A DNA stretch of 64,000 nt. Origin: Molanna angustata (lineage: Eukaryota; Arthropoda; Insecta; Trichoptera; Molannidae). A program made the position numbers and the translations under genes. Location of the stretch: positions 26,114,651 through 26,178,650 of the forward strand of contig OY754967.1 of assembly GCA_963576475.1 (NCBI GenBank), read 5' to 3'. The notes beneath the pieces were generated by a model. That model was not told the origin of the DNA. It made no database searches and saw only the letters and a program-made list of their open reading frames with translations. This document shows positions 20,756-33,015 of the stretch, in pieces; the first letter of the stretch is position 1; the number at the start of each line of letters is the position of its first letter.

Positions 20756-21940
20756 ATTCGCTATTTTTTGTATTTCTATAGAAAACTACATATTTTCTTG
20801 TATAAATTGTTTAAATTTCTTATAAAATTAATTTTTTGTTTACGTTTACGAACAGTCACTATTACCATCTACATTAAATAATACAATTAATTACGCACAA
20901 AAAGACCAGAAAATGTAACACAAATTTTATAAAACTAATTGACATAGATGAATGCTGGTGAAACGGAATCAAAATGATTAAAAGGGAAGATACACAATTT
21001 TACTAGATGCCACTACAAAGAGAACTCCATAACCCCAAAACGATTTATCATAATTTTTACTCACTCACATACATACATTCACACAAACGCATACACATAC
21101 ATTAGGAAGACATATGTAACAATTGAAATATAATTGAAACACAGGGATGATTGTTGCAGTTTCTACAGATTTCTAGACAAAAAAACCTATATCTAAATAT
21201 TTATTATGGTTTTATTATAAGTAAACAACAATAACTAAAAATAAACCAATGAGTGGTAGTATTATTTAGTCTTGAAGATAATTTTCACTTGTTATTATGT
21301 TTGATTTTGTTATGTACATTTATAGGTACTATTCAAAAAATGTTTTAAAAATATGTTATGAAATAACAGCAACGTTGGCTCAGTAAAAATGGAGTTTATT
21401 GTTTGCAAAAAGATTGTGCATGGATATTCGACATACTTGCTAGAAAATAACATGAAAACACTTCCTGTATATCGCAAAAGGTTCGCTCACTCAGGAAATA
21501 GATTTTCTATACCAGAAAATTGAAGAACGTGAGTTATTCGCTTCATATACATGGAAATCTCTATCAAAGAAAGTAAAACATATTATAAATTTAATCAAAA
21601 CATGTATTGAGGCTATATTATTTTTCATAAATTAAAGTCATGACTGCATTTGCAATCATTAAATCAATTAACATATATGAATGTCCAAAATCTACGATAT
21701 ATGTAATCTCAAAACTGTAAAGAAAATATGGACATCTGATTAATTCAAAAAATTTCAAATAGTGTTGTATGTAATAAAATCAATTTTGTTGCGTACAACA
21801 CTATACAGCCTGATTTGGTATGAAAAGGGTTCTAAAACAATTGTCTGATAAATTACCAATATTCAATAATTAATTAAGAAAATAAAGAGTATTTTGATAT
21901 TTTTGTAGGTTTAATTAATAAAAATCATCAATAAACATTT
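20756..21940. other. A+T-rich DNA
   Basis: No recognised gene. A ca-rich patch (cacatacatacattcacac) lies at 21066-21100. Confidence 0.45.
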
Positions 21941-21941
21941 T

Positions 21942-22459
21942 TACTCTCCACTATGGAATAGTGGAGAGTCATGATTTCACAATTTTTAAGCGTATTTTTT
22001 TTACATCAATTTCTCAATGGGTATCATGTAGAGAGTGTATACTTTGAGTTTCATCGTGATGTTTTTGTGTGTATGCCGTATGCCGTACACAAATTTGAAA
22101 ATTTGTGTCCTCTGTTAGTTAGATTAGTTTTCCATAGACAACAGTTAATTATTTCTCTATGATTTCATCTGTTAAAACTTTAAAAATGCTCTCACGACCT
22201 GGAAATTTGAGATATTTTCATTTTATTTGAATTATTTATGCAAAAAAAAAGAATTTTCACAAAACTGCATTCAGAGTTTGCCAACCTTAAAAGAAAAATA
22301 TATATCCTTTCAATAATTATGTTTCTATTAATTGATATTTTGTATGAAAAATATATAGGAGAATTTTTATGTTTAGCAATGTTTAGTTACATATTTGATT
22401 TCATATTGATATTAGAGTGTAATATTAGCAGGGAAGCTTCATTGTGTAGTGGAGAGTTT
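21942..22459. repeat. Possible small element bounded by an 11-bp inverted repeat
   Basis: actctccacta at 21942 has its reverse complement tagtggagagt both at 21958-21968 (forming a hairpin) and at 22449-22459. The interior is A+T-rich with short open frames only. This may be a MITE or coincidence. Confidence 0.25.
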
Positions 22460-22561
22460 AATGTTGGCCACAACCCACTCGTTTGATTTTGTACTGTAGT
22501 TTTAAAATAAAAAGTGCAATGTGCAAGTTTCGGTAGATTTGCACTTTTGGTAGTTTTTTCG

Positions 22562-22605
22562 GTAGATCTCTCTGCGTTCGAGATATGGCGTGACGGTATG
22601 TATAA
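22562..22605 (+). mobile_element. LINE L-A 3' tail fragment
   Basis: tctctctgcgttcgagat followed by atggcgtgacggtatgtata matches the 3' ends at 180-215 and 16676-16720 (minus). Confidence 0.5.
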
Positions 22606-22906
22606 TTAACTTTTTCCATTATTGACTGCAATTATTTAGTATTTTTGTATAGCATATATCAATTTTAATCAGTTTTGTTCATATTATCTAAAAACTCAAC
22701 GAAAACATACAACTGTGCCATGTGTTGATATTCATTTTCATTTTTTCTATCAATATCAAAAGAGGTAAAGAGGTTTTTTTTAATCATGTACTTATTGGGT
22801 TAAACGGTAATTTATCATTATATCATCTTCCCATCACTTTTTGTTAAATTGAAATATAATCAATATTATTAATAAATTTTTTTATTTGTTTTTTAAATCT
22901 CATTTG

Positions 22907-23100
22907 CTGTGAGCCGGCTTATAATAGTGATTAGTTAAATCACTATTAAAAGTTATTTTTAGTGGTTTGTGGTTTAACTTTTTTAGTGGATACACGCATA
23001 TGTCGTGCTTTCTTTCATATGGTCATGCACACCCGTATAACCGTCGTATGTTACCCCACAATGTAGGATAAGCCGTGATGATGTGAATGAATGAATTAAT
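22907..23100 (+). mobile_element. Family C short element, diverged copy
   Basis: ctgtgagccggcttataata at the left and ttaccccacaatgtaggata, gccgtgatgatgtgaatgaa at the right match the ends of the 31125-31420 copy. The middle is diverged. Confidence 0.55.
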
Positions 23101-25085
23101 TAAATCTCATAAATCAAACATCGCTATTTTTTTAACTTATTAAACTAATAAATCCTTTTCATTGGGACGAAATCTCGTGTTAAAAAAGGAAGTGTCTATC
23201 TTATATTGTTATACATACTAAATATTCCGTATATACTATAAAAATCATAAAATATTGAATTACAAAGGCCTGGAAATTTATACGAAAACAAATTAAACAT
23301 ATTCATATATGAATTATTTTTTTTATTTATATAAGTTCAAAGCTCATGTGAGCACTTAAAAAAAGTTTGTTAAACAAGAATAAAAAAAACATGTGCATTA
23401 CTAAAATCATATCAAAAAATAAAACAAAATAAAATAATACAAACAAAAGAAAGTAAAATTACAAGAAAAAAAAATAGGTAGGTACTCAGAAAATAATTTA
23501 AAAAACAATAGATTATTTTTTTTATAATAAAATTCTCAGAACAAAATTTAAAAATTATTTGGTTAAACGTTTTGAGAACAAACCAAAAAACAATAAATAA
23601 AAAAATGTTTTTTTTTTAATAAAATTCATAGAACAAAATTTAAAAATGAATATGTAAAAAGTTTCAGAACAAACAGAAAAACAAAAGTTAAAAATTATAA
23701 AAAAGGTAAAACAAGATTTTAAGTAAATGAAAAATTATATAAAAACAAGAACGAAAAAAAAAAACAAAAAAAAGTAATTTAGTAAGTTCTATGTTTATCA
23801 CAATACTTTGATGATTTCATATTCAACCTTTGATGAATATGAAATTAGTCCAATTTTAGACTAATCATTATCTCCGTAGTAATGATTTGATACAGTATCG
23901 TAATACTGTTGATGGTACGGTCTTTGAATAAAGTAATGGAACAAAAATGGCATGAAGAAAGTTTCCATAAATTGTACCATAAAACCATTTTTTCATCCGA
24001 TGGATAAATATAATGATGGTTTGTTGAGATATGGAACAAATCTCAAAATTAATTGGGGTTGTTTCATTTTCCGATCATTAAACATTTACAGCGATAGCAA
24101 AAGGAAAGTCCAAAATTTTATCTTGCTCTCTTACTGTCAGCTATCAGGAACATAAATTGTCTTTGTTTTATCAACTCCATTCTACACCATCAATATCTTT
24201 ATTGGATATTTATCTCAAATACATAAATAAATCTAATAATATTTTAGTCTTTTTGGTTACTTGAATCTATCTTTCTTTGATTTACCTAGGCAAAATAAAA
24301 TATCATACAAATCTTATATAAAGAAAATTTCAACAAGGGAATTGTGATAGGACATGTCATAAAATTGAAAAAGTGATCATAATTTTTGTGTCAAGTCATA
24401 TCTAGACTTGTACTAAACCCAATATGATTATATTGTATAAAATTATCTCAAAGATTTATTTCTGAAGGTTAAATTATATTTAAATATATTTTTTGAATAT
24501 TGTAATATTTATATAATAAATTCCGAAAGCAACCATCAGAACTCACAGTTAACTGTGGTCTCAGGATTAAAAAATGAACTTAATACAATTTACAAAAACC
24601 TCATACTATTTGACATAGTATATATATCTTAAATTTCCACGTCGCATCGGTGCATCATTAAATTGATAGATTAATAGGTACCTACTTTCTAACCAATTTA
24701 GCAAAATGTATCAAATTAAAACTTCATAATGATGTGAGATATGGTGTATAAAGAGCCCACAGCAAAACTGAGATATTAAGATCACGAGATCAAATTGTAA
24801 AATAATGATAATCATAATCACCGAATTACATGAACTATTAAATAAAGTACTAGAATATTCGAGCGTTGGCGTAGAAGTCGGTATTAAGAAATTGGAATAT
24901 GACCATTTAGGGATGAACAAAGATGGGTAATTTGAACAATTATCCAACCACGGTAGAAAATGTAAGAAGATGAAATTAACACGTAATCTACATAGTAAAT
25001 TAATGTTTTAATAGGTAAAAAAAATACATGTTCCAATATTTTTAAGAGCTCTATGCGCCTGGAATTTTGCAATATGTATAGCAAG
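23101..25085. other. A+T-rich DNA with an A-rich block
   Basis: Positions 23340-23780 are strongly A-rich on the plus strand and contain two diverged copies of a roughly 110-bp unit (taaaattctcagaacaaaat near 23527; taaaattcatagaacaaaat near 23622). A hairpin around ttcatattcaacctttgatgaatatgaa lies at 23817-23845. No gene. Confidence 0.4.
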
Positions 25086-25092
25086 ATAAAGA

Positions 25093-25260
25093 AACCGTAT
25101 TTCAGTGGCCGAGTCATTCAAATCACTTGTTCGTTGTAACGAAGATATTGGTTCGATTCCTAACGGTACATAATTTAAATTAAGTCATTCATAGTGGGTC
25201 TTTCAGCAATAAAGTCCAGGTGAATGTCTTCTGTATTCATTGTTTGCACGACATATAATT
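25093..25260 (+). mobile_element. Degenerate tRNA-headed SINE or tRNA relic
   Basis: A box-A-like cagtggccgagtc (25104) and a perfect box B ggttcgattcc (25150-25160) lie about 46 bp apart. The stems are poor, so a functional tRNA is unlikely. No second copy was seen in the window. Confidence 0.4.
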
Positions 25261-25990
25261 TGAAAAGCCATTATTTAAATATATTAAAACCGTGGAGAAT
25301 TTAAGGCCTGTTAAATGTTGTGACATGCTCGACAAAAGTATTTATTTTCATTTTCAACTTGAAGAGCAATGAAAGTTTCAAACTCTAATTTACTCCATGA
25401 TGAGAGGAAATTTTGGAATTAATACATGACAAAGTTTTCCATCTGATAAACAGGCTCAAGTTGTCTGGACTACGGAAAATGTTCAATAAGATTATTTTAT
25501 TGCTATATATAATATTTGCCAATATTAACTTATGTTATACATAAGATCATATTGAATTGCACCACTCAAGAAAGGAATATTTATAAAGTTCATATTAATA
25601 CAAAAAAAAATTTGATAATAGGTATATACAAGACATTAAAAAGTCATTTAATTTTCACGTGTTAGAAAAATCATAACGTTTTTTTTTAGTTTTAAATTTC
25701 TTTAATTATTATAATGCAACCAAAAACATAAATAAGTTTATTTTATTCTAAAATATTTTTCATTCTTTTTAGACTATGTCCGGATAACGCATCGTCTAAA
25801 TCACTTTGCATTGTCAAGAAAAAAACTAAAGAAGCAATATTAATGCGTGAAAACCTGATCCGTATTTCTTCTCTTTGTCCTGTCCCAATCCATTACCTTA
25901 AAAAAGAAATATTTTTATTTTTATATTAGTATAATATATGTTTTTTGCTATCATTCATTTGTTGATTGATGAACATAAATAATTTTGTCA
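25261..25990. other. A+T-rich DNA
   Basis: No open frame or repeat recognised. Confidence 0.4.
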
Positions 25991-26122
25991 TATCTTCTCT
26001 ATAATCAGGTTGGTTGGAAGAATCTGCCTAATGTCTATAAACCCTCCGGTGTGCAATATCTTCTCTATAATCAGGTTGGTTGGAAGAATCTGCCTAATGT
26101 CTATAAACCCTCCGGTGTGCAA
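25991..26122 (+). repeat. Perfect tandem duplication of a 66-bp unit
   Basis: Units at 25991-26056 and 26057-26122 (start tatcttctctataatcagg, end cctccggtgtgcaa) appear identical. The sequence looks like a LINE-type 3' end, because aaataaataaaat follows at 26152. Confidence 0.9.
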
Positions 26123-26400
26123 TATATTTGTTTATATTACGTACAAAAAGATAAATAAATAAAATATAAATAAAAGCTGAAGTAACACTTAATTTTTTAG
26201 ATTGTTAATATTGAGGAAATATATGGTATTTGCCTAAACCATCGGACTAGGCAAACCCTGAAAGAAATTGGGAAATGTCGAAAATTTTATGTTTTTTTAG
26301 CATCGTTGTTCATTTCAGTGCCCATGAAAAATATTTTTAAAATCATATTCAAAAATAATATTTACCTTTGTGGCCCTGTAAAGCATCGTATACGGTTCAA

Positions 26401-27600
26401 TTTTTAATCTTGTAGTATAGTAAAACTTGGTTGCAACAAAATAAATGAATAAATATTAGTTTTTGAATTTCTTAACATAATATTCATAGACCAGCCAAAA
26501 TTTTTAATCTTGTAGTATGGTAAAACTTGGTTGCAACAAAATAAACGAATAAATATTAGTTTTTGAATTTTTTAACATAATATTCATAGACCAGCCAAAA
26601 TTTTTAATCTTGTAGTATGGTAAAACTTGGTTGCAACAAAATAAATGAATAAATATTAGTTTTTGAATTTCTTAACATAATATTCATAGACCAGCCAAAA
26701 TTTTTAATCTTGTAGTATGGTAAAACTTGGTTGCAACAAAATAAACGAATAAATATTAGTTTTTGAATTTCTTAACATAATATTCATAGACCAGCCAAAA
26801 TTTTTAATCTTGTAGTATGGTAAAACTTGGTTGCAACAAAATAAACGAATAAATATTAGTTTTTGAATTTTTTAACATAATATTCATAGACCAGCCAAAA
26901 TTTTTAATCTTGTAGTATGGTAAAACTCGGTTGCAACAAAATAAATGAATAAATATTAGTTTTTGAATTTCTTAACATAATATTCATAGACCAGCCAAAA
27001 TTTTTAATCTTGTAGTATGGTAAAACTTGGTTGCAACAAAATAAACGAATAAATATTAGTTTTTGAATTTTTTAACATAATATTCATAGACCAGCCAAAA
27101 TTTTTAATCTTGTAGTATGGTAAAACTTGGTTGCAACAAAATAAACGAATAAATATTAGTTTTTGAATTTTTTAACATAATATTCATAGACCAGCCAAAA
27201 TTTTTAATCTTGTAGTATGGTAAAACTTGGTTGCAACAAAATAAATGAATAAATATTAGTTTTTGAATTTCTTAACATAATATTCATAGACCAGCCAAAA
27301 TTTTTAATCTTGTAGTATGGTAAAACTTGGTTGCTACAAAATAAACGAATAAATATTAGTTTTTGAATTTCTTAACATAATATTCATAGACCAGCCAAAA
27401 TTTTTAATCTTGTAGTATGGTAAAACTTGGTTGCAACAAAATAAACGAATAAATATTAGTTTTTGAATTTCTTAACATAATATTCATAGACCAGCCAAAA
27501 TTTTTAATCTTGTAGTATGGTAAAACTTGGTTGCAACAAAATAAATGAATAAATATTAGTTTTTGAATTTCTTAACATAATATTCATAGACCAGCCAAAA
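26401..27600 (+). repeat. Satellite: twelve 100-bp monomers with a trimer pattern
   Basis: Twelve monomers of exactly 100 bp start at 26401, 26501 and so on to 27501, each beginning tttttaatcttgtagtat and ending ccagccaaaa. They differ at very few positions. At the site ataaaYgaat, monomers 1, 3, 6, 9 and 12 carry T and the others C, giving a period of three (300 bp) from monomer 3 onward. A second variable site (cttaac/tttaac) partly follows the same phase. The array ends cleanly on both sides. Confidence 0.97.
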
Positions 27601-29150
27601 TTTTCGGCATCTATAAGCAATTCCGCTACTGGTATTTGCTAAATAGCATGCTTAACTGATATAAAAATAATATTGACTTAAGAAATTGCCTTACGACTAT
27701 GAACCCGCCTTTGTGTACTTGCTGGACATACAGATTAAATAAAATAACCGCCTTTGTGTACTTGCTGGAGATACAAATAAAATAAAATAAAAGTGATAAA
27801 GTGTTGTCGTTGAATAAGCGTTTTCAATATTTCAGGTAATACATTTATATTAAAATTTACATACATATGTATGTAAATGTTTTGTCAATTTATACATTAA
27901 CGAATTCGAATCGTAATTATTGTCAAATAAAATAAGTTAGACTGGAAATAATTTAGAAATAAATACATCACAAAAATTACCATTTACCTACAGAATATTT
28001 AAATGAACATTTTATATCAAATAATTTGACTAATTTTAATTTTTAACTATTGTTTAATTATATTTTTTATCGAAGCTACGTAATTATTTTCAAATAATTC
28101 AACGCTCATTGATGCTAATTTTATTAAAATTACTAAGAAGAATTACAAATATATTTTATTCTTGCATAGTAAAATTCAGTACCATTTGCCATAGTGAGTT
28201 TTTATTAAAATCAAAGAATCATCCATTATCAAGAGATACTTTAAGAAAAAAGTTAAACATTTAATTTAGTCAGAGACTTTCAAGCTCAAAATTGTAGATT
28301 TACGTCAACAGATTAATATAGGAGTTGTAGGTACTTTGTGGACAAATCAAAACTAAATAAATTTATTTTCTTTATTATTATCAAACGAGCAATCTCTTCC
28401 ATCCATTAAACTTAATGGAAATTTACTGTGAGCCTCCCCTGTCCACAACGTGAGGTGGTGAATGCGAATTTCAATTTCCTAGCCACCGAAGCAGAAAAAT
28501 ATAATAAGGTACTAAAAGGGTTCTGGCTACCAACACCTCTTCTGTTCCCATTCCTCGTTCTCTTTTTCCCTGGAACCAGACCAGACCACTTTGAGTATTT
28601 TGCACTCCCATTCATTTACAAAATTTCTCTTCATTATATACCTAGGTTAAATATACTTAAAATTTGTTTGTACGTTGTAAATTTTGGAAAAGCATGAAAT
28701 AGTAAATTCCGTATTTTGTTTTTGACGCTTAATTTATATAAGTTGACGTTGAATTATAATTTAAGGTTCATTTTCTACAAAGTATATGAATTAATATTAA
28801 ACGAATATTTTGTTTTCATCAATTTTTTTCTGAAATATTTAATAACATTGCATTTATTTTTAATGCTTCAAAGCAGTTTTTTATATCATAAAATGGTTTG
28901 ATATTTTTTTACACTTACGGAGTTTATTTTGTAGAATTCTATTTTAAAGTCTTAAAATATAAACAAACACAATGTTTAACTTCTACTTTATTATTATTTA
29001 TTTCTCTGAAGAAGGTCGACCGTTCGACCGTTTTGCCTTGTGAAAGCCTGTTGAAGACCAGTTGTTGAAGTCGTCAACAGGCGTAACAATTCTATTTCAA
29101 AATATTATTATATTTAGAACCATGTCGAAGTGAATTTCATTTCAAAAACG
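27601..29150. other. Unassigned DNA right of the satellite
   Basis: Positions 27703-27790 hold two direct copies of ccgcctttgtgtacttgctg, probably from a LINE-type 3' end. Positions 28425-28620 are G+C-richer (gcctcccctgtccacaacg, ctttttccctggaaccaga), open on both strands for about 67-89 codons, and not recognised. At 29009-29035 a gaaggtcgaccgttcgacc palindrome occurs. Confidence 0.35.
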
Positions 29151-29154
29151 TATT

Positions 29155-30705
29155 CCAACTATCGATTCGTTCAAGAGAATGAAATTCTATTGAAGAAAGA
29201 GGCAGTTTAAATCCAAGACGCGTGTATGAAGGAACATTTTGTATGCCGTAATGGACTTTTTGCATGCTAAAAACACCAACTTAGAGGATTCGCAGCATAT
29301 ACATACATATGTTCCCATACATGGATTTACTCAGAATTTGGAGTAGAACATTTCATATGAGTTTTGTGTGTCTGTGTGTGTGTGTCTGCCCCCCCCCCCC
29401 CTTATAACTTTTGATCCGCTAGATTCATAAAGCCTAAAATTTCAGAATATATAAATAATTATAGGCCTACAAAACTTTTATACTCAGAATTGTGAATTTT
29501 TGTTTCAGTCAGGGGTTATCAACTTTTGAATTTTTGGTTTATTTTTCCATATATCTCAGAAACCATAAAAGCTAGAACGCTGAAAATTGGTATAAACATA
29601 GACAAATAAAAAATCTCAAAACGTTTTTTTTTTCGAAAAAAATCCAGGGTTTCTACAACATTTAACTGCCTATATTTCCAATTTTTTTTTTAAATATCGA
29701 AAAAAGCCGAAACACCCCAACTAGATAATTTAATTTTCTATAAAAAATATTAGTATTGTAGAAGTACATCCCAATTTTTTTTAACAATTTTTATAAAAAT
29801 TGAATTGAGTGACGACATTGCTTCATACAATTTGTATGGCAGTCGCCTATACACAATAATATATGTAAGAAGACTTTATAGTTTGATACTTAAATCTCCA
29901 AACATACATACATACCATCATGCTGTTTTCATATTCTGGGTAGAAAAAAGGACTGACCTCCATACTGTCCTATCTTGACATACATACATACATGTGTTGT
30001 ATAGAAAACAAAATATCCTAAAATATTCAATAATTTGGATTTATGGGTATATAGTTTGGTACTTTGAATTTGGAGTGCTGGACATACGACAATTGTATAT
30101 TAAGACAATTATTAAAATAATGCATAACGACCCATCAAAATACTTACCACAATACACACTGACGTTAAACACAAGAAGCAGAACTTTGTTACATCCAACA
30201 ACTGTACATACTACTTTTGCATAGAGACATTACATTTACTTAGCGCCACGGTTATACATATAATAAAATAATACCTGACTTACTTCAATTACTCCTACCA
30301 AACAATAGTAATATTAACAAATTGGTAACAAAGTGGCAGTAACAATGGACAGGGGGAGAGAAGAGTGTGAGAGGGATCTTACTCATGTTTTAAAATAACG
30401 GGTCTTACTCATGTCTTAAAACATGTACATACAATACGCACGGACTACTTTTTGACTGACTCAATACTTACACGGCTACTTATTTTAAATAGGTATTGCC
30501 TCGGAACAGGCTTTTGCCTAGTGAGGCAATATATCCAAGTAGGTACCTAATATTGATATATATTTTCTATTTGTATTGTTTTAATATTGTAATGTAATTA
30601 TGACTTATGTAATTCTTTTTATTTGGAAATAAAAACAAAACAAAACTTATTTTTCAACTATACTTACTATCACTATCGACAGTTGGATCTCATGTGTTAC
30701 ATGCA
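29155..30705 (+). mobile_element. Family A element copy 3, interrupted by a LINE
   Basis: It starts attccaactatcgattcgtt and ends ctatcgacagttggatctc, acatgcaactagtta, as in copies 1 and 2 but clearly diverged, with a shorter GT tract (29365-29388) and a longer C-run. A LINE 3' end is inserted at about 30061-30648; copies 1 and 2 read straight through that point (tttggtacatattcttcaac). Confidence 0.75.
30061..30648 (+). pseudogene. LINE 3' end nested in family A copy 3
   Basis: Reads FGVLDIRQLYIKTIIKIMHN, then LNTRSRTLLHPTTVHTTFA with frame breaks, the H/L-NTR block near the C-terminus of CR1/L2/Jockey-type ORF2. The 3' untranslated part has a stem-loop (tattgcctc ... gaggcaata, 30494-30528) and an aaaacaaaacaaaac tail. 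The same family is at 38870-39360. Confidence 0.7.
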
Positions 30706-31124
30706 ACTAGTTATTATTTGAATTTTGTTTTTTTTCTTAGTTTTGAAGCCAAAATATTGAAATTAGTATTACGTTTTATAGATTTGATTTAGTAAACTAT
30801 ATAGGTACCTACCATTATTATTTGTTCAAAACAGTAATCGCAGAAAAATAAATACGAGTAGGTATATTCTTATACAAAGAATTCAAATACCTACGTTTTA
30901 TATAACATACAAAGAACTTGCATAGAAGATCACAATTGAACTTCCTTGAATATTTTCTTTTAAACTGAAATACCCACACAATGCATCTTGGATACGTTTC
31001 CAATAAGAATTAGTTACAGGTCATCTAACTCTATACATAACTGATACAATTGTACAGAAACGGTATAGTTCATTTTTAGGAATATATATATACTTCCTAC
31101 ATTAATTACCTACTTATGTATAGC
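30706..31124. other. A+T-rich DNA
   Basis: No recognised feature; a 61-codon minus-strand open frame (30818-31003) has no motif. Confidence 0.35.
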
Positions 31125-31420
31125 TGTGAGGCACCGGCTTAGAATAGCGCTTCCATTCTTTTAAATCATTGTTTTCGAGTGTCCCGTAAGAGCCGGGTAA
31201 TCGAAAATACAACAGGCAACAATAACATATCACATAGTTCAGCAATGAGGTTCACCACCCATTCTGAATGTAGTGCTTTTTTTGGTGAAACGAGACTGGT
31301 GTGTGGGTATACATGGATGTGTTGTTCTCCCTTTTATAAGGCAATGCACACTCGCACACCTTTCGCTGGTTACCCCACATTGTGGGATATGCCGTGATGG
31401 TATGAATGAATGAATGAATG
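31125..31420 (+). mobile_element. Family C short element, full copy
   Basis: Begins tgtgaggcaccggcttagaa, includes gagtgtcccgtaagagccgg and caatgaggttcaccaccc, and ends gttaccccacattgtggg, gccgtgatggtatgaatg with a (GAAT)n tail. Its last about 40 bp resemble the 3' tail of LINE L-A (ttaccccgtaagggatat, ggcgtgatggtatgta). Confidence 0.7.
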
Positions 31421-31615
31421 TATATTGTAATATTTACAAAATCAAATGAAGATACTTTTACTAAAAATATCAACATATATTTGAAATTTAATTCTGCAAT
31501 ATTAAATTAAGAAAAGATAAATATTTGTGGCAAACTGTGTATATTTATTTTCAACGCCCTAAATGGGCTTTTACATTCTATAAAAAATAAAATATAGATT
31601 TATGATATTTTTTTT
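31421..31615. other. A+T-rich spacer
   Basis: Nothing recognised. Confidence 0.3.
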
Positions 31616-31617
31616 AC

Positions 31618-31770
31618 AAATTTTTAAGATCTCAATAGAGACGAAGTTGGAATATTACAGGAGAATAATACAGAATATCTCTTTATGCGCTTGCGCAACG
31701 TTCACCAATTATGCCTTCTTATTGAGTTCCCTTATCAATGCAATTTTTGAAAGTTCTATATATTTTAATA
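31618..31770 (+). repeat. FB-1 left-arm fragment
   Basis: ctcaatagagacgaagttgg, tatgcgcttgcgcaacgttc and aattatgccttcttattgag match one arm of the palindrome at 56525-56964; the opposite arm is missing here. Confidence 0.75.
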
Positions 31771-33015
31771 ATGAGAAACTGATCGTTTGAAAATTAACTG
31801 ATAAACACCATCTATTGAGAAATTGAGAAGCAAGTATATGCACTTTTATTTTTTCACACTGATAGCGTTGACTATGTATGTATGTATAATTATAAATAAA
31901 TAAGAAATGCTTTTTCTTCTACAATTCTTTTATTCCTATCCAGGCGAAACGGTAGTCCTGGATAGAAGTATAATCATTATAGAAAAAAAAACCTTGTTTT
32001 ATTCTTAATTATAAGTATATCTTAATATTTATAAAACATTGTAACACAATTTATTAAACTCTTAAAATCTATATAAAATGGATTAGTATTTTTTTTATCT
32101 ATTTAACTAATGGTAAAACATAAGTTAAATAGAAAGAAAGGTTGAAACACAAAACTTATAAATACTTTGATATTACAGAATACAGACTTGTATAAGGTTC
32201 ATCTCAGATAAACTCACATATTCCCATTGATTGGATATTTTATCAGTTCCCCAGAGATGTATCGAGAGATACTAAGTAATAGAACAATGATGAATCATTC
32301 AACTGTGATATTAACAAACTTCAAGTATTCCTGATCATCTTATCAGAACTGTGTCATTTTGCTTGATTCAGCAAATGATTGAGGAAGAAATACAAGAACT
32401 CAATGTCAACACTACAAAATTATAGCAGTACCTACATGGTATTAGAAATACAAAATTTGCTTTTCTAATAGACCTATGAAACATTGATATATAACAAACA
32501 ATATTTAAAAAAATATAATGGACTGTTTAAAGAGGGAATTTGTTTTTTTTTTGTTTCATTGACATGTGAAATAAGGACGCTTTTTTTAGGTTAATTTTCT
32601 AATGTTAAGTTTTTTGTGTAAATTATTATGTAAAAATAACAAATAGAAGCGAATCTTTTGCATGTTAACTAATATTATATTGTGGCTCTTTATTTCTTCA
32701 CCTCAGTTTTATTTCAGCATTTATAATTTGTAAGCATCAAAAGAAAATTTTAATAAACCAGGAAACAATATGGTATTTAACGATTAAGTTTGTGCGTAAT
32801 AGATTGTCTATTTTTAATATTTTTATTTTATATTCAGATTTGTTAAATAGTACAACAATTTTTTGAAATCTTTTAATTTGACGAAGGGATTCTTTATGGA
32901 CTTGCAATTTGTTAATTTTATTAAAAAACTGTTACTAGAATAGAATGACGAAATAAAGCAAACGTATATTGGTACCCTTTATGAAAAAACATCGTGTCAC
33001 ATTGGAAGCCAAAAT
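31771..33015. other. A+T-rich DNA
   Basis: No gene is supported. The segment runs up to the CR1-like LINE; its end may contain the LINE's eroded 5' side. Confidence 0.4.

Noticed and set aside
26401..27600. CRISPR array
   Set aside because: Repeats are 100 bp, contiguous and lack unique spacers; the surroundings are eukaryotic.
28412..28697. Overlapping open frames on both strands in a G+C-richer patch
   Set aside because: Neither frame shows a recognisable domain; left as unassigned.
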